NCBI GenBank assembly: GCA_016218815.1
Contig: JACRCX010000115.1
Span: 1-55,688, forward strand
DNA: 55,688 nucleotides
Source: Deltaproteobacteria bacterium
GTDB lineage: Bacteria; Myxococcota_A; Polyangia; DRWM01; JAAZOP01
Direction of reading: 5' to 3'
A program made the translations under genes and the position numbers. The notes beneath the pieces are model-generated. The model saw only the letters and a list, made by a program, of their open reading frames with translations, was not told the DNA's origin and did not search any database. Below are positions 54,057 through 55,688 of this stretch, piece after piece; the stretch's first letter is position 1, and every line of letters begins with the position of its first letter.

Positions 54057-54971
54057 ATGCAACCGACCGGGAAGTACAAGGGCCACGCGTACGCCGTCAC
54101 CTACGCCACCGAGGACGATTGGCCGGTGACCTCCGTCCGCCTCACCATGCGCCGCTCGCTCCCGGCCGGCGTCGCCGTCCACCCCCGCGGCGCCGCGCCC
54201 TGGTCCTCCGGACGCATCAGCAGCCGCTCCGCCGGCACCGGCGACGGCCCCTTCGACAAGAGGTTCGGCCTGCGGGCCGAACGGGCCGCGGACGCGCGTT
54301 TCCTCGGCCCCGATCTGCGCGGCGCGCTCGCGGCCGCGATCGACAGCCACCCCGGCCTGTGGCTCGGCAACGATGGACTCGTCTGCGTCGAACGCGGCCA
54401 CCTGCGCGAGCCGGAGCGCGTCGGCGCCCTCCTCGACGAGCTGGTCGCCCTCGCCGCGCTCGTCCAGGCGGCCATCGATGCCGCCCCCGCCCCTGCCCGA
54501 CAGCGCAGCGAGGCCGCCCGCGCCGCGGCCCCCGAGCGCGAGCGCGCCGAACCCGCGACGCCGGCCGCCTTCGAGGCCGCCCCCGCCGCCGCGGCCGATC
54601 CCGGCGACGTGCACGCGTTCATCCAGGCCTGCTTCGACCGCCGCGTCGCCGCCTACGAGGTGAACCGCCGCCTTCAGAAGGAGTGGATCGGTCGCCGCGT
54701 GCACGGCACCGGCACCGTCGTCCGCTGCACGCACCTCGGCGGCCACGACTTCGACTTCGCCGATCTCAAAGGCTTCCGGCTCGAGCTGCACGTCAAGGGA
54801 CCCGAGGACATCACGCCGCTCGTGCGGATCCGGCTCCAGGTCGAACAAGCGCACGGCGGGACGGTGGAATCACTCGCCGCCGGTCAGGGCGTCCGCTTCG
54901 ACGGCCAGCTCGCCGCCGCCAACCCCCTCCTCTTCACCGTCCAGCTCGTCGGCGCCGTCATCTCGGGCTGA
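54057..54971 (+). CDS. Hypothetical protein
   Basis: 304 residues, no signal peptide or membrane helix. The N-terminal region (about 1-115) has mixed strands and a long helix; an Ala/Glu/Pro-rich middle (about 140-185) is probably disordered. The C-terminal part (about 185-304) is beta-rich with 'GRRVHGTGTVVRC....DFDFADLKGFRLELHV', which could be an OB-like or PilZ-like barrel; no family is claimed. ATG 54057 follows GATGAGG. It probably belongs to the same operon as the acyltransferase, 52 bp upstream. Confidence 0.65.
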   Translation: MQPTGKYKGHAYAVTYATEDDWPVTSVRLTMRRSLPAGVAVHPRGAAPWSSGRISSRSAGTGDGPFDKRFGLRAERAADARFLGPDLRGALAAAIDSHPGLWLGNDGLVCVERGHLREPERVGALLDELVALAALVQAAIDAAPAPARQRSEAARAAAPERERAEPATPAAFEAAPAAAADPGDVHAFIQACFDRRVAAYEVNRRLQKEWIGRRVHGTGTVVRCTHLGGHDFDFADLKGFRLELHVKGPEDITPLVRIRLQVEQAHGGTVESLAAGQGVRFDGQLAAANPLLFTVQLVGAVISG

Positions 54972-55024
54972 CCGCCCCCCGGCACGGCGCCGGAGCCGCG
55001 GACGACCAGTCGAGAGTCAAAAGT

Positions 55025-55105
55025 CCGGGTCCGGGTCCGGGTCCGGGTCCGGGTCCGGGTCCGGGTTCTGCCAGTCCCCGACCCCCAGCCCCCGACCCCC
55101 TCTTG
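55025..55105. repeat. GGGTCC hexanucleotide tract plus repeat R7 copy b
   Basis: About seven GGGTCC units (55027-55067) run into an R7 copy that starts TTCTGCCAG (55066) and ends in CCCTCTT. It lies in the spacer 3' of the radical SAM gene on the minus strand. Confidence 0.85.
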
Positions 55106-55129
55106 TCCCCCTCGCTCCCTTCCCCCCTT

Positions 55130-55688
55130 TCACCCCCCCGGCCCCCGATACTCCCGGTGGTCTTCGTGCAAGGTGCCGAACACCTCGCGGAACCCCAGCA
55201 GCCCGTCCATCTCCTCGTCGATCTCCTGCGGCGTCATCTGCGCCAGCTTCCGCTTGTAGAACTCCACCGCGAACGGGTGCATGTGCGTCTGGTAGGCCAG
55301 CATGTAGTTCTCGTAGAACTTCACCAGCGGCAGCTTCGTGGGCAGCACCGCGTGGTTGAAGTCCCACAGGTCGAAGTCGTGCTCGACGAGCTGCTCGCGC
55401 GACTTGTCGAACAGCTTGGTCCCGGGGATCGGCGTCAGGATGAAGTACTGCGGGCAGTCGACCTCGATCTTCACCGTGTGCTCGATGAGCTGGTCGAACT
55501 GCTCCTGGCCGAAGTCGGGCCGGAAGAACATCGAGCCCGTGCAGTTCACGTGGTTGGCCTTGAGGATCCGCAGCGCCTCGATGTTGTCCTTGACCGTCGT
55601 CGTCTTGTCCCGGTCGCCCAGCAGCTCGTCGCTCGCCTGCTCGATGCCGATGATCGTGTCCGTCAGCCCCGCCGCCGCCCACGCCTCG
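55130..55688 (-). CDS. B12-type radical SAM protein, C-terminal part (5' end outside window)
   Basis: The frame is open to the right edge; about 185 residues are visible. It begins within the barrel (TIIGIEQASDELL, then NIEALRILKANHVNCTGS), with FILTPIPGTKLFD and 'WDFNHAVLPTKLP' characteristic of the C-terminal half of cobalamin-binding radical SAM proteins with a DUF4070-like end. The cluster cysteines and B12 domain would be outside. The reaction cannot be told from this part. The R7/GGGTCC repeats follow the stop after about 25 bp. Confidence 0.85.
   Translation of the reverse strand, partial: EAWAAAGLTDTIIGIEQASDELLGDRDKTTTVKDNIEALRILKANHVNCTGSMFFRPDFGQEQFDQLIEHTVKIEVDCPQYFILTPIPGTKLFDKSREQLVEHDFDLWDFNHAVLPTKLPLVKFYENYMLAYQTHMHPFAVEFYKRKLAQMTPQEIDEEMDGLLGFREVFGTLHEDHREYRGPGG

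Overview
The window is very GC-rich DNA packed with genes on both strands. It most likely comes from a Myxococcota bacterium or a close relative: it has many lipoproteins with Myxococcus-type cysteine-rich repeats, MopE-like metal-binding repeats, an Asp-Ala repeat linker, a long run of 'VWG..DDVWAVG' propeller-like repeats and an orphan sigma-54 activator. No phage, plasmid, rRNA, CRISPR array or intact insertion sequence is visible.

Layout. 1-4550: partial DsbA-like lipoprotein; soluble MgtE-like regulator plus Nramp-type transporter; MazEF-like toxin-antitoxin pair. 4797-12079: cysteine-rich lipoprotein, gpsA, a DUF882 peptidase-like protein, a coupled DUF4398-like envelope pair and a second cysteine-rich lipoprotein. 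12233-16285: dihydroorotase overlapping tail to tail with a second DUF882 protein, an LRR lipoprotein and a carboxypeptidase-regulatory-like lipoprotein. 16309-16495: tRNA-Val and tRNA-Asp. 16672-25372 (minus): M19 dipeptidase, small lipoprotein, TPR/sigma-54 activator, a protein with a duplicated unknown domain, and a glycoside-hydrolase-like lipoprotein. 25474-30665 (plus): pyruvate-kinase C-domain fragment, trypsin-like protease, DUF72, M32 carboxypeptidase, phosphatidylserine synthase-like enzyme. 30783-39846: giant TPR protein, MerR-TPR regulator operon, CNNM/CorC-type CBS protein. 39982-42868: ferredoxin and a two-domain radical SAM protein. 42930-47522: cysteine-rich gene, propeller lipoprotein and a patch of gene fragments, including a 100-bp direct repeat of the cysteine-rich gene's 3' end and a decayed PD-(D/E)XK protein. 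47659-54971: CpXC/coiled-coil protein, phosphoesterase, epimerase-like protein, acyltransferase, unknown. 55130-end: partial B12-type radical SAM protein.

Two themes run across the genes. First, at least eight families of short dispersed repeats sit in almost every spacer, usually within about 0-40 bp of a stop codon. Several are read through as protein: they supply stop codons, C-termini, an N-terminal leader and interdomain linkers. Second, several genes (gpsA, a DUF882 gene, a regulator operon, the phosphoesterase) have -35/-10 pairs placed so that transcription should start at or within a few bases of the start codon, suggesting leaderless mRNAs. Functions are assigned by reading motifs only; no search was run.
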